A stretch of DNA of 6,422 bases from Methylocystaceae bacterium. Its GTDB lineage: Bacteria; Pseudomonadota; Alphaproteobacteria; Rhizobiales; Beijerinckiaceae. The stretch is taken from contig PLZT01000431.1 of assembly GCA_003152255.1 (NCBI GenBank), positions 1,110-7,531 of the forward strand. The letters are read 5' to 3'. The translations under genes were made by a program, and so were the position numbers. The notes under the pieces were generated by a model. The model saw only the letters and a program-made list of their open reading frames with translations. It ran no database searches and was not told the origin of the DNA. How positions within the stretch are numbered: the first letter of the stretch is position 1; every line of letters begins with the position of its first letter. Positions 1 through 5,222 of this stretch are shown piece by piece.

Positions 1-542
1 CGAATTTTTGGCGCGAAGGCCTGCGCCATCGTCCGCGTCGCGGCCCACAACGCCGATTTCGTCAGCGTATAGGTGAAATAATGCGGCGTCAGCCGCCAAA
101 CCCGCTGGTCGATCACGTTGACGATGGCGCCCTCCGCGCCCGGCGGCAACCGCGCGGCGAAGCCTTGCGCCAGTAGTAGCGGCGCGCGCAGATTGATCGC
201 CATCTGCCGCTCATAGACCTCCAGCGAGAAATCCTGGGCGCCGTCCGGTTCGAACACCGAGGCGTTGTTGACGAGCAGCGTCAGCGGCCCAAAGGCGCTC
301 TCGGCGCGCTCGATCAGCCCCCGCGCCTCCAGCGCGTCGGAAAGGTCGGCTGCGACGGTCTCGGCGCGCGCGCCTCGCGCCCGCAGCGCCCCCGCCGCCG
401 CCGTCGCCTCCGGCAGGGAGCGGGGCGAAGCGTGCAAGATCACCGGGCGCCCGATTTCAGCGAATCCCTTGGCCAGGGCTAGGCCAATACGCCGCGCCGC
501 GCCGGTCACCAGCACGGGCCCAAGGCCTTCCGCCCCACTCAT
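1..542 (-). CDS. SDR family oxidoreductase, pteridine reductase/FolM-like (C-terminus off window)
   Basis: This is a short-chain dehydrogenase/reductase, expected to be a cytoplasmic NAD(P)H-dependent enzyme. About 180 residues are visible; the C-terminal part lies beyond base 1. The Rossmann nucleotide-binding motif reads TGAARRIG (residues 13-20). That is the TGxxxRxG variant typical of pteridine reductases and dihydromonapterin reductase FolM, not the classical TGxxxGxG. LVNNAS (N92, N93) follows, then VNVIDQRVWRLTPHYF leading into the catalytic YxxxK (Y158, K162). The IDQRVWRLTP stretch also resembles the FolM/PTR1-like branch. The ATG at 542 is chosen because the Rossmann strand begins a few residues later and AAGGGGGG at 547-554 is a good ribosome-binding site. 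A role in pteridine or folate reduction is inferred from motif similarity; the SDR assignment itself is secure. Confidence 0.9.
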   Translation of the reverse strand, partial: MSGAEGLGPVLVTGAARRIGLALAKGFAEIGRPVILHASPRSLPEATAAAGALRARGARAETVAADLSDALEARGLIERAESAFGPLTLLVNNASVFEPDGAQDFSLEVYERQMAINLRAPLLLAQGFAARLPPGAEGAIVNVIDQRVWRLTPHYFTYTLTKSALWAATRTMAQAFAPKI

Positions 543-617
543 GCAGCCCCCCTTGGCGATTAAGCGACATTTCCGCGAGCCGCGTCCGTTGCATCAGCCC
601 GCCGCCCGAACGAACCC

Positions 618-646
618 CTTATTCACGCTTTATTAGCCAACATCAA
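618..646 (-). promoter_or_regulatory. Candidate promoter for the SDR gene
   Basis: Reading leftward, TTGATG (646-641) and AATAAG (623-618) are separated by exactly 17 bases. Each matches four of six positions of the sigma-70 -35 and -10 consensus. A start near base 611 would give a leader of roughly 70 bases before the ATG at 542. This is a sequence match only; degenerate alphaproteobacterial promoters make it uncertain. Confidence 0.3.
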
Positions 647-807
647 CGGAAATCGAAACCACGTTGTTTAGCCCAAATGAAACATTGGCAAATATTACAT
701 GGTTTTATCCTATAACTATCAAATTCGCGCCATAAAGTTTACTCAAAGTTTCCCATGGTGTTGCTTTTGCGGACTCGGTCGACGGCTCGAAAGAAAGGTC
801 TTGTTAA

Positions 808-833
808 GATGAATCATTATAATTCGATTCATC
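808..833 (+). promoter_or_regulatory. TATAAT box enclosed by an 8-bp inverted repeat (putative OMP promoter/operator)
   Basis: GATGAATC (808-815) and GATTCATC (826-833) are perfect inverted repeats around a 10-base centre. The centre contains a consensus -10 box, TATAAT, at 818-823. No good -35 hexamer lies 16-18 bases upstream, where the sequence is roughly AAGGTC, so an activator or a non-standard promoter would be needed. A start near 830 would give a leader of about 97 bases for the OMP. A repressor bound to the repeat would cover the -10 box. The repeat and box are seen directly; the operator role is inference. Confidence 0.4.
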
Positions 834-843
834 ACAGCGAACG

Positions 844-870
844 GCATGAGCCATCGCGATGGATGAATGC
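844..870 (+). promoter_or_regulatory. Palindromic stem in the OMP leader
   Basis: CCATCGCGATGG at 851-862 is a perfect 12-base palindrome. It is flanked by a further inverted pair, GCAT (844-847) and ATGC (867-870), separated from it by short unpaired stretches. It lies about 60 bases upstream of the OMP start codon and downstream of the putative -10 box. It could therefore be a protein-binding site or, less easily because the palindrome has no loop, an mRNA structure. No function can be assigned from sequence. Confidence 0.25.
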
Positions 871-926
871 AAGAGCCGCGCCGCCCAAGTTTTAGGGCGC
901 GCGTGGCGCGTAAGCGGAGTTGAGTT

Positions 927-1610
927 ATGAGACAGGCCCTGTTCGCGACGCTACTCGCGCCCCTCGTCCTTGCGGCGACGCCCGTGCTGGCCGCGGATCT
1001 GCCGCGCGGCTCTCCCCCGCCCCAGGACTATTATTCGCCAAGGCCGGTCGCCAATTGGGAAGGTTTCTATGCCGGCATCAACGGCGGCATTGGCTTTGGC
1101 TCCTTCACCGACGGCGCCGATACGCTGTTCGCCAATCCGACCGGAGGCCTGATCGGCTTCACCGCGGGCTACAACCACATGGTCGCGCCCAACCTTTTAA
1201 TCGGTCTCGAAGGCGATTTCGATTTCGCCGGCCTGAGGGCGTCGCAAAATCCATATTTCGGCTTCGCCACTCAGGGCAGCATCAACGACATGGCGACGAT
1301 CCGCGGGCGCGTCGGCTACGTCATGGACCGCGCGCTCGTCTATGTCACCGGCGGCTTCGCGGGCAGCAACAACACCGTCAGCGTGAGCAATGTGTGGGGC
1401 GGCGCATTTTATGGAGAGCAGTCGATCTTCCAGACGGGTTGGGCGCTCGGCGCGGGCGTCGAATTCATGCTGACCCCCAATCTCTCGGCCAAAGCCGAAT
1501 ATTTATTCACTTCGGTGGGGTCCGACCGCTACTTCGACTATTCGTACAACGCGTTACAGTCCGCGGTTAACACATCGGCGGTCAAGGTCGGCGTGAACTA
1601 TCATTTTTGA
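927..1610 (+). CDS. Omp25/Omp31-like outer-membrane beta-barrel protein
   Basis: This 227-residue protein is an exported porin-like small beta-barrel of the family found in Rhizobiales (Brucella Omp25/Omp31 relatives, OMP_b-brl type). A signal peptide spans residues 1-22, with a hydrophobic core and a VLA cleavage site. The mature chain begins ADLP, as is common in this family. The first strand has the family-typical NWEGFYAGINGG (43-54). Alternating glycine/aromatic strands follow, such as LLIGLEGDFDF near 90, IRGRVGYVMDRALVYVTGGFA near 125-145 and LSAKAEYLF near 186. The chain ends in VGVNYHF, with the terminal phenylalanine used by the BAM machinery for barrel insertion. The ATG at 927 is supported by GGAG at 916-919 and by the signal peptide starting there. 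The gene is monocistronic, with a long upstream region and its own terminator. Roles in envelope integrity are known for the family; the specific function here is unknown. Confidence 0.93.
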   Translation: MRQALFATLLAPLVLAATPVLAADLPRGSPPPQDYYSPRPVANWEGFYAGINGGIGFGSFTDGADTLFANPTGGLIGFTAGYNHMVAPNLLIGLEGDFDFAGLRASQNPYFGFATQGSINDMATIRGRVGYVMDRALVYVTGGFAGSNNTVSVSNVWGGAFYGEQSIFQTGWALGAGVEFMLTPNLSAKAEYLFTSVGSDRYFDYSYNALQSAVNTSAVKVGVNYHF

Positions 1611-1636
1611 TCAAGTCGTCATGCGCGAATATGACG

Positions 1637-1664
1637 GGCCCGGAGCGAAAGTTCCGGGCCTTTT
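1637..1664 (+). terminator. Rho-independent terminator of the OMP gene
   Basis: GGCCCGGA (1637-1644) pairs perfectly with TCCGGGCC (1653-1660) around an 8-base loop and is followed by TTTT at 1661-1664. It lies 26 bases past the OMP stop codon. The stem is GC-rich, though the U-tract is short. Confidence 0.8.
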
Positions 1665-1690
1665 AGTATGCGCGAAACACCACGCGCTTA

Positions 1691-1727
1691 TATAATGGTC
1701 AACGCAGCGTAAAGACGCGGCTGCGTT
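1691..1727 (+). promoter_or_regulatory. TATAAT box followed by an inverted repeat in the lysM leader
   Basis: A consensus TATAAT lies at 1691-1696, with no convincing -35 hexamer 16-18 bases upstream (roughly ATGCGC). Right after it, AACGCAGC (1701-1708) and GCTGCGTT (1720-1727) form a perfect 8-base inverted repeat around an 11-base centre. If transcription starts near 1703, the repeat is either an operator at +1 or a hairpin at the extreme 5' end of the lysM mRNA. It is not a terminator, because only TTTC follows. Confidence 0.4.
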
Positions 1728-1754
1728 TCAAAACCAGTAAGTCAGGAGAGCGAA

Positions 1755-2285
1755 ATGGGTATTCTGGATTTTCTGTCAAAGAAAAGCCCCGCCGCGTCGG
1801 CGCCCGCCGGGGCCACCGAGACGACAGCCGCTCCGGCCGACGCGCTGAAAGCCGAGATCGCCAATCATGGCCTCGACGCCTCCAGGATCAACATCGCCGT
1901 CGACGGCTCCACGGTCACGCTGACCGGCGGCGCGGCGACGACGGCGGACGCCGAGAAAATCGCTCTCGCGGTCGGCAACACCAAGGGCGTGACCAAGGTC
2001 GTCAATAATATCGCCGCAGACGCGCCGCATCAAGATTCGGGCTTCTATACCGTCAAATCCGGCGACACGCTCTGGAAGATCGCCGAACAGAGCTACGGCC
2101 ACGGCCAGGGGCCGAAATATGAACAGATTTTCGAGGCCAACAAGCCGCTGCTGAAGAACGCCGACTCGATCTTCCCCGGCCAGGTGCTGCGCGTCCCCGG
2201 CGCGACCGGAGCCGCCGCGCCGCAAGCGAGCGCCGGCGAGGGCAAGAAGGGCGACGACATCGTCTGGAAGGCGCCCACGACCTGA
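1755..2285 (+). CDS. lysM: BON and LysM domain protein (Kbp/YgaU type)
   Basis: This 176-residue protein has the same domain order as E. coli YgaU, which is annotated LysM and known as the potassium-binding protein Kbp. The N-terminus, MGILDFLSKK, has no signal peptide, so a cytoplasmic location is expected, as for Kbp. A low-complexity Ala/Thr/Pro linker (about 11-29) is followed by a BON domain (about 30-88, including INIAVDGSTVTLTGGA and KGVTKVVNNI). The LysM domain spans about 97-148, with FYTVKSGDTLWKIAEQSYG, then KYEQIFEANKPLLK, then the closing FPGQVLRVP. The IFEANKPLLK and PGQVLRVP segments match the E. coli protein closely. The E. coli protein is about 149 residues; this one has an extra tail (149-176) rich in Ala, Gly and Lys that ends WKAPTT. 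The ATG at 1755 follows AGGAGA at 1744-1749. Potassium sensing or binding is known for the E. coli homologue and only inferred here. Confidence 0.93.
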   Translation: MGILDFLSKKSPAASAPAGATETTAAPADALKAEIANHGLDASRINIAVDGSTVTLTGGAATTADAEKIALAVGNTKGVTKVVNNIAADAPHQDSGFYTVKSGDTLWKIAEQSYGHGQGPKYEQIFEANKPLLKNADSIFPGQVLRVPGATGAAAPQASAGEGKKGDDIVWKAPTT

Positions 2286-2310
2286 TCGCTTTTCTCGCGG
2301 CAAGAAATTG

Positions 2311-2339
2311 CGCGCGGAAAAACTTCCGCGCGTTTTTTT
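2311..2339 (+). terminator. Rho-independent terminator of lysM, overlapping the gst stop codon
   Basis: CGCGCGGAA (2311-2319) pairs with TTCCGCGCG (2324-2332) around a 4-base AAAC loop, followed by seven T residues (2333-2339). The end of the T-tract overlaps the TAA stop codon (2340-2338) of the convergent gst gene. On the minus strand the hairpin is followed by CAATTTC, so it may also weakly terminate gst transcripts. Confidence 0.9.
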
Positions 2340-2934
2340 AAGCCTTGGTCGCCTCGAAGGACGGCGTGTTTTTGGCGAAAGCGTCGAGCCAGGCGACGAG
2401 CCGCGGGTGGCCCGCGCGCCACGCGCCTTCGAACCGCAAATCGAGATAGCCCAGCGCCGTCGCCAGCGCGATATGGCCGATGTCGACGGCGCCTTCAGGC
2501 GGTGCGGCTTCCAGCGCCTTCAGCGCGCGATCGATCTTGCCCTGCTGCAACTCGACGAACGCCTCGTAACGCGCCGCTTCCGGCCGCGAGGCGAGTTCAT
2601 AACGGACCAGCAGCGCCGCGTCGCAAATCCCGTCGCCGAGCGCCTGCAAGCGCAGCGCCGCGAAACGCCGCGCGGGATCGGCTGGGAAAAGCTTTCCGCC
2701 GCCGGCGAGATGATCGAGATATTCGGCGATGACGCGGCTGTCATAGAGCGACGAACCATCCTCCAGCACCAGCGCCGGGATTTTGCCGAGCGGATTTTGC
2801 ACGCGAATGCTGTCGGCGGGATGGGCGAGATCGACGCCGACAATCTCGATGCGGCCCGCGAGCCCCAGAATATCGGCGGCGATGCGGATTTTGCGGGCGT
2901 AGGGCGAGGCGGGGGAATAGCGGAGGATGAGCAT
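2338..2934 (-). CDS. Glutathione S-transferase family protein (YibF-like)
   Basis: This 198-residue soluble GST has a thioredoxin-like N-terminal domain (about 1-77) starting MLILRYSPASPYARK, which places the GST active-site serine region at S7/S10. The NPLGKIPALVLEDG motif carries the conserved cis-proline (P53), and LYDSRVIAEYLD (63-74) holds the glutathione gamma-glutamyl-binding Asp-Ser pair. The all-helical C-terminal domain contains LQALGDGICDAALLVRYE and IALATALGYLDLRF. Both resemble E. coli YibF, which is of similar length (about 202 residues). I chose the ATG at 2934 rather than an in-frame start about 43 codons earlier. The GST fold begins directly at this Met, AAGGA (2945-2949) lies 10 bases upstream, and the upstream stretch is compositionally odd. 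The substrate is unknown. Confidence 0.92.
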   Translation of the reverse strand: MLILRYSPASPYARKIRIAADILGLAGRIEIVGVDLAHPADSIRVQNPLGKIPALVLEDGSSLYDSRVIAEYLDHLAGGGKLFPADPARRFAALRLQALGDGICDAALLVRYELASRPEAARYEAFVELQQGKIDRALKALEAAPPEGAVDIGHIALATALGYLDLRFEGAWRAGHPRLVAWLDAFAKNTPSFEATKA

Positions 2935-3066
2935 GGGGGGGAGGTCCTTGGGGCGGGAAATGTTTGGGGCTTTTAGCAGAATGCGGGATCGGAATTTGGG
3001 AAAATTTGGGCGGGATGGGAGTTGCTGCAGGGGTAAAACATGAGGAAACTCTTTGCCTCCCAATAG
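2935..3066. other. G-tract-rich spacer upstream of gst with a G-quadruplex pattern
   Basis: The plus strand of this gap carries many runs of three or more G, including 2935-2941, 2950-2953, 2955-2957, 2966-2969, 2985-2987, 2998-3000, 3008-3010, 3012-3014 and 3017-3019. The last four fit the canonical G-quadruplex rule, with loops of 7, 1 and 2 bases (2998-3019). Transcription of gst is leftward, so the G-rich strand is the template strand and the mRNA is C-rich. I see no convincing -10/-35 pair and no clear terminator for the preceding low-GC gene. The stretch from 2935 to 3063 is open in the gst frame, but I do not regard it as coding. Confidence 0.5.
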
Positions 3067-3513
3067 TTAGGGCTTCACCATGTACCCACGAATCTCCTGT
3101 TCCGACAGCGCGCGCTTTGTTTCCAAGGCGCGGCGCGCAACGTGAACCATGCAATCGTATTCGCCCGAATACGGTCGAAAGCCGTCATATTTTTCATCCG
3201 AAAATTCCTCGACAAACAGTTTCGACGCCACTTCTAGCGTAGTCCATCCGCTCATTCCTAACTGTTCACCAACCTTGATTATCTGCCGTAGCTTCGAGAT
3301 TTGCTGCTGTTCTGAACGCTCGCTCGGCTTGTATCGCCCTCCAGCATTTCGTCGCGCCTCTCGAAAATTATCCCATACATCCCTGGCATTTACGACGCTG
3401 ATCTTCTTTTGCGCAGCTAGTTCACAAGCCGTCAGAGCAAATCTTGCGAACGCTCCGTCTAAAAGACCAACTTCGGTTCCAAGACGAATGAATTCGTCAA
3501 TTTTCTTACTCAT
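3067..3513 (-). CDS. Hypothetical protein, 148 residues, low GC
   Basis: I do not recognise this protein. It has 148 residues and is mostly predicted helical, with no signal peptide or membrane segment, so it is likely cytoplasmic. Three parts can be seen: an N-terminal helical segment (1-55, from MSKKIDEFIRLGTEVG to VVNARDVWDNFREARR), a basic linker (about 55-64, with GGRYKPSE), and a second helical part (65-148). The second part includes QQQISKLRQIIKVGEQLG, WTTLEVASKLFVEEF and YDGFRPYSGEYDCMVHVARRAL. The ATG at 3513 has a good ribosome-binding site, GAGGA, at 3520-3524. G+C across 3121-3480 is about 51% by hand count, against about 70% in sampled lines of gst and rlmJ, which suggests horizontal acquisition. 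Its small size and polar helical make-up would suit a phage- or plasmid-derived gene, but no integrase or repeats accompany it. That it is a real gene rests on the start signals, the length and plausible protein composition. Confidence 0.7.
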   Translation of the reverse strand: MSKKIDEFIRLGTEVGLLDGAFARFALTACELAAQKKISVVNARDVWDNFREARRNAGGRYKPSERSEQQQISKLRQIIKVGEQLGMSGWTTLEVASKLFVEEFSDEKYDGFRPYSGEYDCMVHVARRALETKRALSEQEIRGYMVKP

Positions 3514-3543
3514 GTCTTTTCCTCTTCGAATTCAAATGACGGG

Positions 3544-3572
3544 ATGCTACGACAGCTTCGCCAAATAGCCAA
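3544..3572 (-). promoter_or_regulatory. Candidate promoter for the low-GC hypothetical gene
   Basis: Reading leftward, TTGGCT (3572-3567) and TAGCAT (3549-3544) are separated by exactly 17 bases. Each matches four of six positions of the sigma-70 consensus. A start near 3537 would give a leader of about 24 bases with the GAGGA ribosome-binding site inside it. No terminator is visible between rlmJ and this gene, so read-through from rlmJ is also possible. Confidence 0.3.
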
Positions 3573-3620
3573 TTCCCAGATGCAGTTGAGGTCGCTCCAT
3601 TATTCTCCGATTTGCCCCAC

Positions 3621-4463
3621 TCACTCCCCCGCCACCTCCTCCACCACAAACCCAGCCCCCGGCCCTTGCGCCAACCGCTCCACCAAAAACGGCAGCACCG
3701 CGCGCGCATCCCCCTCGAAACCAAACGGCGGATTGACGACGACGAGGCCGGCGCGGTTTAGCCGCTCGCTTGTTCCGCCGACGCAAAGCTCTATTCGCAA
3801 GACGCGGCGCATTCCGGCTTCACGAAAACCTTCCAGGAAGCTCTTCGTTTGCGCTAAATCCTTCACCGGATGCCATAATACGTAAACGCCGGTCGGCCAT
3901 TTGCGATAAGCGGCGTGAAAAGCGTTGAACATCGCGCGAAATTCATTCGGTTGCTCGAACGGCGGGTCGATCAATACAAGGCCGCGCCGCTCGACGGGCG
4001 GCACGAAGGCGCCGGCGGCGGTGTAACCGTCGAGATTTATTGTCTTTATGCGCTTATCGCGGGCGAACCGCCGGCGCAGCGCGGCGAAGGCGTCCTCGCG
4101 CAGCTCGCAGAAAATGGCGCGATCGTGCTCGCCCAAAAATTTTTGCGCCAGCAGCGGCGAACCGGGATAAAGCCTTGGACGCCCGTCAACAAAAGGTCCT
4201 AAAGCGTCGATATAAGGCGCGAGCAAATCACGCGCTTCAGGCGCCGCGCCGGAGAGATCGGCCAGCCGCCCGACGCCGGCGCGCCATTCACCCGTGCGCT
4301 CCGCTTCGTCGCTGAAGAGATCGTAGGCGCCCTCCCCGGCATGGGTGTCGAGAACGCGAAAACGCGCATTTTTGCGCATGAAGTGGCTCAAAAGACGCGC
4401 CAAAAGCGCATGTTTGAGCACGTCGGCGAAATTGCCGGCGTGAAAGCCGTGGCGGTAATTCAT
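3621..4463 (-). CDS. rlmJ: 23S rRNA (adenine(2030)-N6)-methyltransferase RlmJ
   Basis: RlmJ is an S-adenosylmethionine-dependent enzyme that methylates N6 of A2030 in 23S rRNA (E. coli numbering). The protein has 280 residues, the same length as the E. coli enzyme. The N-terminus, MNYRHGFHAGNFADVLKH, is the family signature. Y3, H5 and K17 correspond to the conserved Tyr, His and Lys near the active site of the E. coli protein. The SAM-binding motif is VLDTHAGEGAYDL (37-49). The catalytic N6-adenine methyltransferase motif is IDPPFE (165-170, D166), with Phe in place of the more common Tyr, an accepted variant of the DPP[YF] motif. LYPGSPLLA (98-106) is another conserved patch. The start at 4463 is fixed by the family N-terminus. 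However, AAGGA directly abuts the ATG, so translational coupling to the RNase T2 gene 13 bases upstream is likely. Confidence 0.96.
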   Translation of the reverse strand: MNYRHGFHAGNFADVLKHALLARLLSHFMRKNARFRVLDTHAGEGAYDLFSDEAERTGEWRAGVGRLADLSGAAPEARDLLAPYIDALGPFVDGRPRLYPGSPLLAQKFLGEHDRAIFCELREDAFAALRRRFARDKRIKTINLDGYTAAGAFVPPVERRGLVLIDPPFEQPNEFRAMFNAFHAAYRKWPTGVYVLWHPVKDLAQTKSFLEGFREAGMRRVLRIELCVGGTSERLNRAGLVVVNPPFGFEGDARAVLPFLVERLAQGPGAGFVVEEVAGE

Positions 4464-4466
4464 TCC

Positions 4467-4480
4467 TTGATCATGATCAA
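4467..4480. repeat. 14-bp perfect palindrome at the RNase T2/rlmJ junction
   Basis: TTGATCATGATCAA is its own reverse complement. It contains the TGA stop codon of the RNase T2 gene (4479-4477) and fills most of the 13-base gap before the rlmJ ATG at 4463. It may be chance, a protein-binding site or part of the translational coupling region. AAGGA, which touches the rlmJ start codon, overlaps its left end. Confidence 0.45.
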
Positions 4481-5199
4481 TAGGGTGCCGGAACGCGGAT
4501 TTCGCGCGAGCGGCAACCGCGCCGCGCCACCTCGGGACAGGCGCGAAAGTCGCGCAAATCCTTCGTGAGGCAAATGCGCACCTCCTCCAGCACGCCGCGC
4601 TGACAGCCGACGCTCAGCATCCCCGGCCGCAACCGGGGATTGGCGTCCAGAAAGGCGCGCTCGATGTCCATTGTCGCGAGATTTTCATCGGAGCGAAGCT
4701 TTACGAAACTCTCGGGAATGACCACGCTGGCCCTGGCGCGCGCCACGCTGTCGAAATAATCGCCAGGGCTAAGTCCCGTGCAGCTTCCGTGCTTGCGCCA
4801 CTCGTAGCGGGCCAGTCCTTCGTCGGGGTAGACGCCCTTGGCGCGATCGAGCGCCATGCGAGAAGGCGCCGGCGCGTAGCCGCAATTGCTGGGAAAGCCG
4901 TGCTCATATTGCGGCCATAGGCCGTGCACGACGAAGCCGAGGTTGAAGCCTGGCTCGCACTGGCTTTTGCCGCCGCCGCTCAATTCGCAAAAGCCCGCTG
5001 ACCAGGACAGGGCCAGCACGTAAAAATCGAAATCGCCGGTCGCCATCGTGCCGGCGCGCGGCGGCGGCGTGGGCGCGGCCGAAGGCGCGGATGGGGCTTT
5101 ATCGGCGCAGCGATCGAGGACGCAATCATCGGCGCGCGCCCCCGGCGGCGCGAGGCACAGCAGCATGGCGAACAGCGGCGCGGAGAATTTTTTCGTCAC
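4477..5199 (-). CDS. Secreted ribonuclease T2 family protein
   Basis: RNase T2 enzymes are secreted or periplasmic endoribonucleases that cleave RNA through a 2',3'-cyclic phosphate. The predicted 240-residue protein starts at GTG 5199, with GGAG at 5208-5211, eight bases upstream. It has a signal peptide (1-23, MTKKFSAPLFAMLLCL, cleaved after ARA). A Cys-containing, Pro/Ala-rich linker (about 24-52) is followed by the T2 domain. Conserved active-site segment CAS I is FVVHGLWPQ (catalytic H92), and CAS II is YEWRKHGSCTG (E133, K136, H137). Many cysteines, such as C71, C81, C106 and C140, agree with a disulfide-bonded exported enzyme. An upstream in-frame start would add about 63 Arg-rich residues ahead of the signal peptide, running into the neighbouring gene, and is rejected. 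The gene sits 23 bases after a small secreted protein gene and 13 bases before rlmJ, on the same strand. A nutritional or stress role in RNA turnover is inferred. Confidence 0.94.
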   Translation of the reverse strand: MTKKFSAPLFAMLLCLAPPGARADDCVLDRCADKAPSAPSAAPTPPPRAGTMATGDFDFYVLALSWSAGFCELSGGGKSQCEPGFNLGFVVHGLWPQYEHGFPSNCGYAPAPSRMALDRAKGVYPDEGLARYEWRKHGSCTGLSPGDYFDSVARARASVVIPESFVKLRSDENLATMDIERAFLDANPRLRPGMLSVGCQRGVLEEVRICLTKDLRDFRACPEVARRGCRSREIRVPAPY

Positions 5200-5207
5200 G
5201 AAACGGG

Positions 5208-5211
5208 CTCC
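5208..5211 (-). promoter_or_regulatory. Ribosome-binding site fixing the GTG start of the RNase T2 gene
   Basis: GGAG on the minus strand lies eight bases upstream of GTG 5199. Together with the signal peptide that begins at that codon, it decides the start in favour of GTG over longer in-frame alternatives that overlap the preceding gene. Confidence 0.7.
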
Positions 5212-5222
5212 AAAAAGTCGAG

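Larger units (their letters stand above)
543..926. other. Intergenic region between divergent SDR and OMP genes
   Basis: This 384-base stretch has no credible coding sequence. It is much more AT-rich than its surroundings, especially from about 600 to 840, and carries the control signals of both divergent genes. These include a weak leftward promoter-like pair near 618-646, a TATAAT box inside an inverted repeat at 808-833, and a palindromic element at 851-862 in the likely OMP leader. A second weak rightward candidate exists: TTGGCA at 685-690, with TATCCT at 706-711 (15-base spacing) or TATAAC at 711-716 (20-base spacing). Neither spacing is ideal. The length suggests a regulated outer-membrane protein promoter. 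Confidence 0.6.

Noticed and set aside
920..1570. Long plus-strand open frame (216 residues) overlapping the OMP gene in another frame
   Set aside because: The product is Arg-rich and low-complexity, has no domain and no ribosome-binding site. It is fully explained as a shadow of the OMP gene, which has a signal peptide and a terminal Phe.
1776..2303. Minus-strand open frame of 175 residues antisense to lysM
   Set aside because: It is Arg/Gly-rich, as expected of a high-GC antisense frame, and lies opposite a strongly matched BON-LysM protein.
2308..2976. Plus-strand open frame of 222 residues antisense to gst
   Set aside because: It begins inside the lysM terminator, has biased Arg/Ala composition and lies opposite a well-supported GST.
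2935..3063. N-terminal extension of the GST frame by about 43 residues
   Set aside because: The GST fold begins at the Met encoded at 2934. The extension is Pro/Lys/Phe-rich non-domain sequence translated from the G-tract region.
3149..3568. Plus-strand open frame of 139 residues antisense to the low-GC gene
   Set aside because: It is Ser/Arg-rich with no good start signal. The minus-strand frame has GAGGA at the right spacing and a more protein-like composition.
4461..4475. Tiny minus-strand open frame ATG-ATC-AAG-GAA-TGA overlapping the rlmJ start
   Set aside because: Four codons inside a palindrome with no ribosome-binding site are most simply chance.
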